A stretch of 64,000 bases of DNA from assembly GCA_937952245.1 (NCBI GenBank), contig CALFYS010000117.1:1-64000 (forward strand), read 5' to 3'. Below are positions 52,572 to 61,243 of this stretch, one piece after another; the stretch's first letter is position 1; each line of letters opens with the position of its first letter. Origin of the DNA: an uncultured Alphaproteobacteria bacterium. GTDB taxonomy: Bacteria; Pseudomonadota; Alphaproteobacteria; Puniceispirillales; UBA1172. The translations under genes and the position numbers were made by a program. The notes under the pieces are model-generated. The model made no database searches, was not told the DNA's origin, and saw only the letters and a list, made by a program, of their open reading frames with translations.

Positions 52572-55058
52572 ATGACTGATCAAGCACAAGATACAAATAA
52601 AGCCACCGGTAAATTGCCATCAACCGCAAGGGTTGTCGTCATCGGCGGGGGTTCTGTTGGGACATCTGTTCTTTACCATTTGGCCAAGATGGGCTGGACA
52701 GATTGTGTGCTGCTGGAAAAGAACGAATTGACATCAGGTTCAACTTGGCACGCGGCGGGGAATTGCCCCAATTACGCCGCCAATTGGACCATCATGCAGA
52801 TGCAGTCTTATTCAAACCGCCTTTACCGCACCTTGGGCGAAGAGGTTGACTACCCGATGAATTATCACGTCACCGGCGCGATCCGATTGGCTCATTCAAA
52901 AGAACGGATGGAAGAGTTCCGCCATGTTGAAGCCATGGGTCGCCAGATGGGCATTGAATTTCAAGAAATGTCACCTGCTGAAATGCAAGAGGTGTATCCG
53001 TTCCTTGAAACCCATGATCTTGCGGGTGGCCAGTGGGATCCGCTGGATGGTGATATTGACCCCGCGCAGTTGTCACAGGCTTTTGCAAAAGGCGCTCGTG
53101 ATCTTGGCGCGCAAGTCATCCGCTTTTGTCCAGTGACAGGTGTTGAACGGGTCAATGATGAATGGCTGATCAAAACCGATAACGGCGATATTCGTTGTGA
53201 ATATGTGGTCAACGCCGCGGGGTATCGTGCTGATGAGATTGGCAAGATGTTTGGCCGCGACGTGCCTTGTGTATCCATGGCGCACCAGTATTTGATCACC
53301 GAAAGCATTGATGAGCTGACCAACCGCAAAGAAAAACTGCCGTTGTTGCGTGATCCGGACAGCTCTTATTACCTGCGTCAGGAAAAAGATGGCCTGTTGT
53401 TGGGGCCTTATGAATACAATTGTAAAGCCCATTGGGTAACAGAAGATGACCCGCGTCCGGCGGATTTCTCCTTCCAATTGTGGAACGATGATCTGGAACG
53501 TCTGGAATGGTATATCGAAGATGCTATTAACCGTGTTCCTATTCTGGGGTCAGGCGGCATCACCCGGGTGGTGAACGGGCCTATTCCTTACGCCCCTGAT
53601 GGCTTGCCATTGATCGGGCCTATGCCGGGCGTGCCAAACGCTTTTGAAGCTTGTGTCTTTACCTTTGGTATTGTTCAGGCGGGCGGCGCTGGTAAATTGA
53701 TGGCGGAAATGATCACCGAAGGTGAAACCGAAAGCGACAGCTGGGCTGTTGACCCGCGCCGTTTCACCGATCACGTTGACCGTGATTATTCCATCGCCAA
53801 GGCGATTGAAACCTATAGCCATGAATACGCCATGCATTTCCCGCATATCCAATGGCCAGCGGGTCGCGGGGCTAAAACATCTCCGCTTTATGACACATTG
53901 AAGTCAAAAGGCGCGGCCTTTGGCTCATACGGCGGCTGGGAACGTGTTGAATATTTCTTGGCGGATGGCGAAGAAGAAAAGATGGTGGACAGCTATAACC
54001 ACCAGCCTTCATTTGATGCCGTCGGCGCAGAATGTCGCCATGTTGCTGAACACGCTGGTCTGCTCGACCTGACAGGCTTCAGCCGCTATGAGATTAAAGG
54101 CGAAGGCGCTCGGGCTTGGCTGGATAGTCTGGTGACAGGCCGCTTGCCAAAAGAAGGCCGCATCGGTTTGATCTATTTCGCCACCGAAAAGGGCAAGACG
54201 CTGACGGAAATGACCGCCACCTGCTTCGGCGATAATCATTTCTGGCTGATCACCGGCGCGGGCGCGCTTTGGCATGACCGTGATTGGCTGCTGCATCAGA
54301 TGCCGCAGGATGGTTCTGTTGAATTCAAAGACATCACCCGTGATATGGGGTCGTTGTTGCTGACAGGGCCGAAATCACCGGCAATCTTTGAAAAACTGAC
54401 CGGCGGCAGTGCCGCGCAAGCCGACTTCCCGTGGTTGAGCCATCAGAACGTGTCCATCGGCGGGATTAACGCTGTTGCTATTCGCGTGTCTTTCGCTGGT
54501 GAAGCGGGATGGGAATTCCATGCTGATATGGGTCAATTGCATGATGTTTGGGATGCCATTATGGCCGCGGGTGAAGACCATAACCTTGGGCTGTTTGGGA
54601 TGCTGGCGCTTGATTCCATGCGTCTTGAAAAAGGCTATCGTTCATGGAAATCTGACCTGACTTCAGATTACACGATGCTGGAAAGCGGGCTGGGCCGTTG
54701 GGTCAACCTCAATAAAGAAAACTTTGTTGGTAAAGCCGCGCTTCAGGCGGAAATGCAACGCGGCGCATCAAAAGCCTTTGTCACCATGACGGTTGAAGAC
54801 CCCACCGATGGTGAGCCTTTTGGCGATGCGGTTTATCTGTCGCCTATTCAGTCTGACGGCAAAGACGTTGGGCTGGTGGTTTCCGCAGGCTATGGCCACC
54901 GTGTCGGCAAATCCATTGCTTATGGCGTCATTGAGCAAACCGCGATTGATGCTGGTCTTTCTAACCTTTCCATCAGTGTTCTAGGGCGCGATCGTAAAGC
55001 CGCGATTGTCGAAGGTGACGCGCTTTATGATGCTGGCCACGAAAAAGTGAGGGCATAA
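52572..55058 (+). CDS. DMGDH-like FAD oxidoreductase-GcvT fusion (paralogue B)
   Basis: 828 residues. FAD domain about 18-395 (VVVIGGGSVGTSVLYHL) with GSTWHAAGN, His60 at the covalent-FAD position. GcvT-like domain from about 440 (LTGPKSPAIFEKL, VSFAGEAGWEFH, RLEKGYRSWKSDLTSD). After the His it reads NCPNYAANW instead of the LIAQLRAT type of paralogue C, which points to a different amine substrate. It is the second gene of the XRE-cupin operon, with a GTGAGG site. Expected reaction: oxidative N-demethylation, handing the carbon to THF. Confidence 0.88.
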   Translation: MTDQAQDTNKATGKLPSTARVVVIGGGSVGTSVLYHLAKMGWTDCVLLEKNELTSGSTWHAAGNCPNYAANWTIMQMQSYSNRLYRTLGEEVDYPMNYHVTGAIRLAHSKERMEEFRHVEAMGRQMGIEFQEMSPAEMQEVYPFLETHDLAGGQWDPLDGDIDPAQLSQAFAKGARDLGAQVIRFCPVTGVERVNDEWLIKTDNGDIRCEYVVNAAGYRADEIGKMFGRDVPCVSMAHQYLITESIDELTNRKEKLPLLRDPDSSYYLRQEKDGLLLGPYEYNCKAHWVTEDDPRPADFSFQLWNDDLERLEWYIEDAINRVPILGSGGITRVVNGPIPYAPDGLPLIGPMPGVPNAFEACVFTFGIVQAGGAGKLMAEMITEGETESDSWAVDPRRFTDHVDRDYSIAKAIETYSHEYAMHFPHIQWPAGRGAKTSPLYDTLKSKGAAFGSYGGWERVEYFLADGEEEKMVDSYNHQPSFDAVGAECRHVAEHAGLLDLTGFSRYEIKGEGARAWLDSLVTGRLPKEGRIGLIYFATEKGKTLTEMTATCFGDNHFWLITGAGALWHDRDWLLHQMPQDGSVEFKDITRDMGSLLLTGPKSPAIFEKLTGGSAAQADFPWLSHQNVSIGGINAVAIRVSFAGEAGWEFHADMGQLHDVWDAIMAAGEDHNLGLFGMLALDSMRLEKGYRSWKSDLTSDYTMLESGLGRWVNLNKENFVGKAALQAEMQRGASKAFVTMTVEDPTDGEPFGDAVYLSPIQSDGKDVGLVVSAGYGHRVGKSIAYGVIEQTAIDAGLSNLSISVLGRDRKAAIVEGDALYDAGHEKVRA

Positions 55059-55060
55059 TC

Positions 55061-57535
55061 ATGGCAACACTTCCACAACACGCTAAAGCCGTCATTATTG
55101 GCGGTGGGGTGGTCGGCTGTTCCGTCGCCTATCACCTGACAAAACTGGGCTGGACCGATGTTGTCTTGCTGGAACGCAAACAATTGACTTGCGGGACAAC
55201 ATGGCACGCCGCGGGGCTGATCGCGCAATTGCGCGCCACCCAAAACATGACGCGCTTGGCGAAATATTCGCAAGAATTGTATTTCAATCTTGAAGATGAA
55301 ACAGGCGTGGCCACGGGCATTAAGCGCAACGGTTCCATCACCGTGGCCTTGACCGACGAACGGATGGAAGAGCTTCGCCGTTCAGCAGCGATGGCGCGGG
55401 CATTCGGGGTGGAAATTGATGAAATCCCCACCGATGAAATCGCCCGTCTTTACCCCGGGTTGAATGTTGAAGACGCGGTTGGCGGTGTTTGGTTGCCAAA
55501 AGATGGTCAGGGCGATCCGGTAAACATTACCCAAGCTTTGGCGAAAGGCGCGAAAATGCGCGGCGCGAATATCATCCAAGGCGTAAAGGTCACCGGCGTT
55601 ACTGTTGAAGATGGAAAAGCCGTTGGCGTTGAAACAGAAGACGGCAATATCCGTGCTGATTTCGTTGTTAATTGCGGCGGGATGTGGGCGCGTGAAGTGG
55701 GCGCCATGGCCGGTGTTGCCGTGCCGCTTCATGCTTGTGAACATTTCTACATTGTCACCGAAGGCATTGAAGGGTTGCAAAGCAATTTGCCGGTGTTGCG
55801 GGTGCCGGATGAATGTGCCTATTACAAAGAAGATGCGGGCAAAATTATGCTGGGGGCGTTTGAGCCAAACTCAAAGCCTTGGGGGATGGATGGTATCCCT
55901 GAAGATTTTGAATTTGATAGCCTGCCCGAAGATTTTGACCATTTTGAACCCATCCTTGAAAAAGCGGTTGAACGTCTGCCGGTTCTGGGCACAGCGGGGA
56001 TTCAAACCTTCTTTAATGGTCCGGAAAGCTTTACCCCCGATGACCGCTATATCCTTGGCGAAGCCCCTGAAGTGAAGAATTTCTTTGTGGCGGCTGGCTT
56101 TAATTCGGTGGGGATTCAATCCGCGGGTGGCGCGGGCATGGTGCTGGCCGAATGGATGGATAAAGGCAACGCCCCCATGGATTTATGGGATGTCGATATT
56201 CGCCGGATGCAACCTTTCCAAGTCAATAAAAAATACCTGCATGATCGGGTGAGTGAAACCCTTGGTCTGCTTTACGCGGATCACTTCCCTTACCGCCAGT
56301 TTGAAACAGGGCGGGATGTTCGCCGTTCACCGCTGCATCACCGTTTAGAAGATGCCGGGGCGTGTTTCGGAGAAGTGAACGGCTGGGAACGTGCCAATTG
56401 GTTCTTGCCTGCCGCTGAACGTGCCGCGGGCAAAACCGCTGAATATGAATATTCATGGAAACGTCAAAACTGGTTTGAGCATAACGCCGCTGAACATAAA
56501 GCCATTCGTGAAACGGTGGGGATGTTCGATATGTCCAGTTTCGGCAAGATCATGGTCATGGGCAAAGATGCCGAAGCCGTGCTTCAGTTGGTGGCGGGCA
56601 ATGATGTTGCCGTTGATAATGGCAAGATCGTCTATACCCAATTCTTGAATAGCGATGGCGGGATCGAAGCGGATGTGACCATCACCAGATTGTCTGCAGA
56701 CCGCTTTATTATCGTGACCCCTGCCGCCACCATCCGCCGTGATATTAACTGGATTGAACGTCATATTCCTGATGGCGCGCATTGTTCGGTCATGGATGTG
56801 ACGGCGATGGAAAGCGTCATGGTGGTGATGGGGCCGCAATCCCGTGACTTCCTGCAACCGTTGATCCCGCAAAGCCTCGCGAATGAAGATTTCCCCTTTG
56901 GCACAATGCAAGAGGTTGAAATCGGTTACGCCACGGCGCGCGCCCATCGCGTGACTTATGTCGGTGAATTGGGCTGGGAGCTCTATGTATCGGCGGATAT
57001 GGCGGTGCATGTTTATGATGAATTGATGAAGCGTGGCCAAGACCATGCCATCACCCATTGTGGCTTGCATACGCTTGATTCCTGCCGCATCGAAAAAGCC
57101 TTCCGCCATTTCGGGCATGATATTTCCAACGAAGATCATGTGCTGGAAGCAGGCTTGGGCTTTGCCGCGAAAATTGGCAAGCAATCGGGCCGGTTCGGTG
57201 ATTTCATTGGCCGTGAAGCGGTGATGCGCAAGAAAGAAGACGGGCTGAACGCGCGTTTGATGCAGTTCAAATTAAAAGACCCGATGCCGCTTCTTTATCA
57301 CAATGAAGCCATTCTCCGTGATGGTGAGATTGTGGGGTATTTAACATCAGGAAATTACGGTCATCACCTTGGTGGTGCCGTTGGCCTTGGTTATGTCCCT
57401 TGCCGTGATAAAGGCGAAGATGCCAAATCGCAATTGGCGTCTGAATATATGATTGATGTGGCTGGACAAAAGGTCATGGCAGAAGTTAGCCTGAAGCCAA
57501 TGTATGATCCAACCGCGGAACGCGTTAAAGCCTAG
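55061..57535 (+). CDS. DMGDH/sarcosine dehydrogenase-like fusion (paralogue C)
   Basis: 824 residues; two bases separate it from paralogue B. FAD motif VIIGGGVVGCSVAYHL, and CGTTWHAAGLIAQLRAT with His49 for covalent FAD. This version is nearest to classical dimethylglycine or sarcosine dehydrogenases. GcvT-like domain from about 470 (VVMGPQSRDFLQPL, VTYVGELGWELYVS, CRIEKAFRHFGHDIS). With B it may form a sequential demethylation pair, for example dimethylglycine then sarcosine. Confidence 0.9.
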   Translation: MATLPQHAKAVIIGGGVVGCSVAYHLTKLGWTDVVLLERKQLTCGTTWHAAGLIAQLRATQNMTRLAKYSQELYFNLEDETGVATGIKRNGSITVALTDERMEELRRSAAMARAFGVEIDEIPTDEIARLYPGLNVEDAVGGVWLPKDGQGDPVNITQALAKGAKMRGANIIQGVKVTGVTVEDGKAVGVETEDGNIRADFVVNCGGMWAREVGAMAGVAVPLHACEHFYIVTEGIEGLQSNLPVLRVPDECAYYKEDAGKIMLGAFEPNSKPWGMDGIPEDFEFDSLPEDFDHFEPILEKAVERLPVLGTAGIQTFFNGPESFTPDDRYILGEAPEVKNFFVAAGFNSVGIQSAGGAGMVLAEWMDKGNAPMDLWDVDIRRMQPFQVNKKYLHDRVSETLGLLYADHFPYRQFETGRDVRRSPLHHRLEDAGACFGEVNGWERANWFLPAAERAAGKTAEYEYSWKRQNWFEHNAAEHKAIRETVGMFDMSSFGKIMVMGKDAEAVLQLVAGNDVAVDNGKIVYTQFLNSDGGIEADVTITRLSADRFIIVTPAATIRRDINWIERHIPDGAHCSVMDVTAMESVMVVMGPQSRDFLQPLIPQSLANEDFPFGTMQEVEIGYATARAHRVTYVGELGWELYVSADMAVHVYDELMKRGQDHAITHCGLHTLDSCRIEKAFRHFGHDISNEDHVLEAGLGFAAKIGKQSGRFGDFIGREAVMRKKEDGLNARLMQFKLKDPMPLLYHNEAILRDGEIVGYLTSGNYGHHLGGAVGLGYVPCRDKGEDAKSQLASEYMIDVAGQKVMAEVSLKPMYDPTAERVKA

Positions 57536-57554
57536 TTTTTCAGGAGTATTCGTG

Positions 57555-59108
57555 ATGATCAATAAATCCCCTGTACCAAAATCACGCCGTGCTGGTGGCC
57601 GTCAGGCCAGAAAATCACTGAGAGCCGCCCCATTAGCCGAAGAATTACGCCCCGTGCGGGCAGGGCTTTCAGGCGGTTCCTACAAGCCGCTTGATGACGC
57701 GGCCATGACCGCGGTGATTGATGCGGTTTACCAAATCCTTGAAGAAATTGGCCTGAGCCAAGCGCCGGAATCCGGTGTTGAATATATGTGTTCCGTGGGC
57801 GCGATTGCTGGCGATGATGGACGGGTGCGTTTCCCCCGTCATGTGATTGATGAAACGCTGGAAAAAGCCGCGCGGAATATCACGCTTCATGGCCAGTCGC
57901 CTGAATTTGATCTCGAATTATCAGGGTCAAAAGTGCATTACGGCACGGCGGGGGCGGCTGTCCATCTGGTTGATGTGGCGGGCAATGCCTATAAAGAAAG
58001 TGAGCTGAAAGATATTTACGATGCCGCGCGGATCGTTGAAAAAATGGATAATATCCACTTCTTCCAGCGTCCTATGGTGGCGCGTGATGTTGAAGATGCT
58101 CGTGATCTGGACATTAACACGGTTTATGCCTCTGTTATCGGAACACGGAAGCACGTTGGCACCAGTTTCACCGAAGCTGAATATGTGCCTGAAGCCATCG
58201 AAATGCTGCATAAGATTGCCGGTGGTGAAGACGCGTGGCGGGCACGGCCATTTGTTTCAAATTCAAATTGCTTTGTGGTGCCGCCGCTTCGGTTTGCGAC
58301 GGAATCCTGTTTGGTGATGGAAGAAGTCATCAAAGGCGGGATGCCGGTGTTACTGTTATCAGCGGGGCAGGCGGGGGCAACCGCGCCCGCATCCATCGCT
58401 GGCGCGGTGGCGCAAGCGGTTGCTGAAGTTTTGGCCGGGCTTGTTTATGTCAACGCGATGGTGCCCGGGCATCCTGCGATTTGCGGGACATGGCCATTTG
58501 TTTCAGATTTGCGGACTGGCGCGATGTCTGGCGGGTCAGGTGAACAAGGGCTGTTGACCGCCGCTTGCGCGCAAGTGCTGAACCATTTCAATCTGCCGTC
58601 TGGTGCCGCTTCTGGCATGGCGGATGCGAAAATGCCTGATGCGCAATCCGGCTATGAAAAAGGCTCAACCGCTGTTATGGCGGGGCTGGCTGGTCTCAAC
58701 ATGGCGTATGAAACCGCTGGTATGCACGCTTCGCTTCTGGGTTTCTGCCTTGAAAGCTTGATCATTGATAATGATATGCTGGGGCAATGTATGCGCTGTG
58801 TTCGCGGGGTTGAGGTGAATGAGCAAACTTTATCCGTTGACGTGATGAAAGATGTTTGCATGGGCGGCCCGGGGCATTATCTGGGGCATGATGCGACGAT
58901 TAATGTCATGCAGACCGAATATGTCTATCCTGAACTGGCGGATCGGTCATCACCAAAGGAATGGGAAGAGCTGGGCAAGCCTGTGTTGAACGTGGAAGCG
59001 GCCAAACGCAAAGACGCGATCTTGTCTCAATTCATCCCTGATCATATCGGCAAAGATGTTGATGAAGTCATTCGCCAGTCCCATAAAATCTTGCTGGCGC
59101 GGGCGTAA
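57555..59108 (+). CDS. MttB-family (non-pyrrolysine) quaternary amine methyltransferase
   Basis: 517 residues. The start at 57555 follows CAGGAGTATTCGTG. It is a TIM-barrel trimethylamine-methyltransferase (MttB) homologue. The frame is uninterrupted by an in-frame TAG, so it belongs to the non-pyrrolysine branch that includes glycine betaine methyltransferase MtgB. The N-terminus is basic (KSRRAGGRQARKSL), then comes a barrel ending with GGPGHYLGHDATI. It would transfer a methyl from a quaternary amine to a corrinoid protein, but no corrinoid protein or activator gene is in the window. Last gene of the XRE-cupin operon. Confidence 0.9.
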   Translation: MINKSPVPKSRRAGGRQARKSLRAAPLAEELRPVRAGLSGGSYKPLDDAAMTAVIDAVYQILEEIGLSQAPESGVEYMCSVGAIAGDDGRVRFPRHVIDETLEKAARNITLHGQSPEFDLELSGSKVHYGTAGAAVHLVDVAGNAYKESELKDIYDAARIVEKMDNIHFFQRPMVARDVEDARDLDINTVYASVIGTRKHVGTSFTEAEYVPEAIEMLHKIAGGEDAWRARPFVSNSNCFVVPPLRFATESCLVMEEVIKGGMPVLLLSAGQAGATAPASIAGAVAQAVAEVLAGLVYVNAMVPGHPAICGTWPFVSDLRTGAMSGGSGEQGLLTAACAQVLNHFNLPSGAASGMADAKMPDAQSGYEKGSTAVMAGLAGLNMAYETAGMHASLLGFCLESLIIDNDMLGQCMRCVRGVEVNEQTLSVDVMKDVCMGGPGHYLGHDATINVMQTEYVYPELADRSSPKEWEELGKPVLNVEAAKRKDAILSQFIPDHIGKDVDEVIRQSHKILLARA

Positions 59109-59128
59109 GCTTGATTGCAGATGAAACA

Positions 59129-59155
59129 AAAGGGCGGCACGTGCCGCCCTTTTTT
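59129..59155. terminator. Strong intrinsic terminator
   Basis: A perfect palindrome GGGCGGCAC/GTGCCGCCC at 59132-59149 is flanked by AAAA on one side and TTTTTT on the other. It lies 20 bp after the MttB-like stop and before the convergent DUF1428 gene, so it can stop transcripts from both directions. Confidence 0.9.
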
Positions 59156-59182
59156 ATGCTGAATTTTAATGGCAAGAAAACA

Positions 59183-59530
59183 CTACTCATCCAGAAAAAC
59201 GTCAAACCCACCCCAAATCATGCGCTTTCCATCAAAGGGCATATGCTCATTTGTGATGCGCGGGTCGGTCATGATTTTCTGAACCCCAGCCATGCGGGCA
59301 TCACGAGAAGGCCAGACAAGCCATGATAAAACCACGACTTCATCCGCCTCTGCTTTGACCGCCATTGGAAAAGATGTCATTTCACCATCGGGGATGTCAT
59401 CCCCCCATGTATCCACAACTCTGGTAACGCCGTGGTCTTTAAACACTTCGACCATTTTTTTGGCGTGCGCCATATAGGCGTCTTTTTGATCGGCTTTAAC
59501 GGCCGCCACAAACCCATCGATATAAGTCAT
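59183..59530 (-). CDS. DUF1428 family protein
   Basis: 115 residues of the DUF1428 (YbaA-like) ferredoxin-like-fold family: MTYIDGFVAAVKADQKDAYMAHA start, VDTWGDDIPDG, VVLSWLVWPSR, and the closing GKRMIWGGFDVFLDE. Biochemical role unknown; often tied to stress or monooxygenase-like dimeric alpha/beta barrels. AGAGGAGG ribosome site. Confidence 0.88.
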   Translation of the reverse strand: MTYIDGFVAAVKADQKDAYMAHAKKMVEVFKDHGVTRVVDTWGDDIPDGEMTSFPMAVKAEADEVVVLSWLVWPSRDARMAGVQKIMTDPRITNEHMPFDGKRMIWGGFDVFLDE

Positions 59531-59566
59531 TGCTGACCTCCTCTGGTTGTTTGTGGCAAGTGTACC

Positions 59567-60478
59567 TTAATGGCGCTGTCCGTAATAGAGGGTGACGGTA
59601 TGTTTCGCTTCGGCAAAGAACAACCAGCGGGAGACCATGACCCCAGCGATATGGATCAACGCCGCCAGCACCAAGGCCACAGGCGAAGACGCCGCCGCCA
59701 ATAACGCCAAGCCAGGCAAGACAATCGCCAGACCAAGGCTGATTTTACGAAGGGTATCGGCGTGTTTGCGGGCAACGACAAATCCCATTTCATGCTGCAA
59801 CCAGTTTTCTTCTGAATGAGGCGGCATCAACATACGGACAGGGCCTAACGCGCCAAGGCCGGTGGCGCTTTCAGGGGTGGAACCACTGCCTTCTGCCCCC
59901 GCTTGCTTGGACCATAACACCGCAACAACCGCCGCTGAAAGAAGCGCCAATAACGCGGGCTGGGTCAAAACAGAAGCATCTCCATTGGCCATTGCATCCA
60001 TGGTGACAGCGGCGATCAACCCGCCAGCCAAAGCATAGCCAACAAACATGAATGGTGTCAGCGGGTGGAACCAGCGGGCAACCGTTTTTAATGACGCGTA
60101 GATCATGGCGGTGCACCAGATGGTTACCAGCGACAGGATCGCCACCGCAACGCCTAACACAAAATTAGGCGCGCCGTTCATATAGCCATCCACGGCAAAA
60201 CCAAAGAGCAAAATGGTGGTCAAGGCCGCCAATACGCCTTCACGGGACAGCCAAGATGACCGCCATTGGGTCATCGCCCGCCATGCCCGTTCAGGGTGGC
60301 CAAGGTGCATGGTCGAAGAAACCACGCCAGCACCGATCAATGCCAAGGCAACGCCATTATACACCAGCCACCAAAAGGCGGTTGGCGCGGTGATCAACCC
60401 AAGGCCGATGATGGCGGCAAGGCCAAATCCAAGGCCGGAAAGGGTGGTGAAAACAATCAGGGAAAAGGCAGGACGCAT
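59567..60478 (-). CDS. soeC: DmsC/SoeC-type membrane anchor of a molybdoenzyme
   Basis: 303 residues with about eight hydrophobic helices, DmsC family. It anchors the molybdenum and iron-sulfur subunits to the inner membrane and passes electrons to or from quinone. MHLGHPERAWRAMTQWRSSWLSREG is the conserved DmsC/NrfD-like loop. Third gene of the soeABC-like operon, 9 bp after the iron-sulfur subunit. Identity as SoeC is by context. Confidence 0.85.
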   Translation of the reverse strand: MRPAFSLIVFTTLSGLGFGLAAIIGLGLITAPTAFWWLVYNGVALALIGAGVVSSTMHLGHPERAWRAMTQWRSSWLSREGVLAALTTILLFGFAVDGYMNGAPNFVLGVAVAILSLVTIWCTAMIYASLKTVARWFHPLTPFMFVGYALAGGLIAAVTMDAMANGDASVLTQPALLALLSAAVVAVLWSKQAGAEGSGSTPESATGLGALGPVRMLMPPHSEENWLQHEMGFVVARKHADTLRKISLGLAIVLPGLALLAAASSPVALVLAALIHIAGVMVSRWLFFAEAKHTVTLYYGQRH

Positions 60479-60487
60479 GACGATTTC

Positions 60488-61243
60488 CTATTGCAAGCGA
60501 TCAAGAGTTTTATCAAGCCAAGACCAGAAGCCAGCGCCTTCATTGGTCTGGGTATTGGCCAAAGCCACCAGATCAACAGGACCATCTTCTTCAATTTCAG
60601 CCTGACGTGGGCGAGGCGGCAGGTATTTGTTGACGGGCTTGGTGTCTTGTTCTGGCATCAGATCAAAACCGCCACGTTCCGCCACCAATTTGCTGACATC
60701 AGAATTGGGATCACCCAAATCACCGAAATGGCGAGCGCTGGTGGGGCAGGTGCGCACACAAGCGGGGATTTGGTCTTCTTCTTCCAAAGTTTCGTTGTAA
60801 ATCCGGTCAACACAAAGGGTGCATTTCTTCATGACCCCTTCGGCAGGGTCCATCTCACGGGCGCCATAAGGGCAAGACCATGCGCAAAGACCACAGCCAA
60901 TGCACCAATCTTCATTGACCAGCACAATACCATCTTCCGCCCGTTTATAGGACGCGCCAGTAGGACAAACAGGCACACAAGGCGCGTCTTCACAATGCAG
61001 GCATGATTTTGGGAAATGAACAACCCGCGCGTCTTTGCCCGTGCCCGCTTCAAACGTATGAACACGGTTCAGCCATGACCCCACAGGGTTATCGCCATAG
61101 GCGTTGACATCGGAAAGCGGCGCGCCGTAACCAGCGGTGTTCCATTCCTTACAATTGACAACACAAGCTTGGCAACCGACACAAATATCAAGGTCAATGA
61201 CAAGGCCAAGTTTAACATCTGATGGTGGTGGCATATCGGTCAT
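60488..61243 (-). CDS. soeB: SoeB-like 4x[4Fe-4S] electron-transfer subunit
   Basis: 251 residues, DmsB/SoeB type. Sixteen cysteines in four groups: ICVGCQACVVNC, SCLHCEDAPCVPVC, WCIGCGLCAWSC and CTLC with ACVRTC, enough for four 4Fe-4S clusters. No Tat signal, so the complex faces the cytoplasm as in SoeABC. ATG overlaps the stop of the catalytic subunit (ATGA). Confidence 0.88.
   Translation of the reverse strand: MTDMPPPSDVKLGLVIDLDICVGCQACVVNCKEWNTAGYGAPLSDVNAYGDNPVGSWLNRVHTFEAGTGKDARVVHFPKSCLHCEDAPCVPVCPTGASYKRAEDGIVLVNEDWCIGCGLCAWSCPYGAREMDPAEGVMKKCTLCVDRIYNETLEEEDQIPACVRTCPTSARHFGDLGDPNSDVSKLVAERGGFDLMPEQDTKPVNKYLPPRPRQAEIEEDGPVDLVALANTQTNEGAGFWSWLDKTLDRLQ

Noticed and set aside
56453..57184. 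243-codon minus-strand frame
   Set aside because: Antisense to the GcvT part of paralogue C; His-rich composition typical of shadows.
57555..59108. Pyrrolysine (in-frame TAG) MttB
   Set aside because: The frame is full length with no internal TAG and ends with TAA, so it is the non-pyrrolysine branch.
60266..61006. 246-codon plus-strand frame
   Set aside because: Antisense to soeB/soeC-like genes, which have full Fe-S and membrane motifs.
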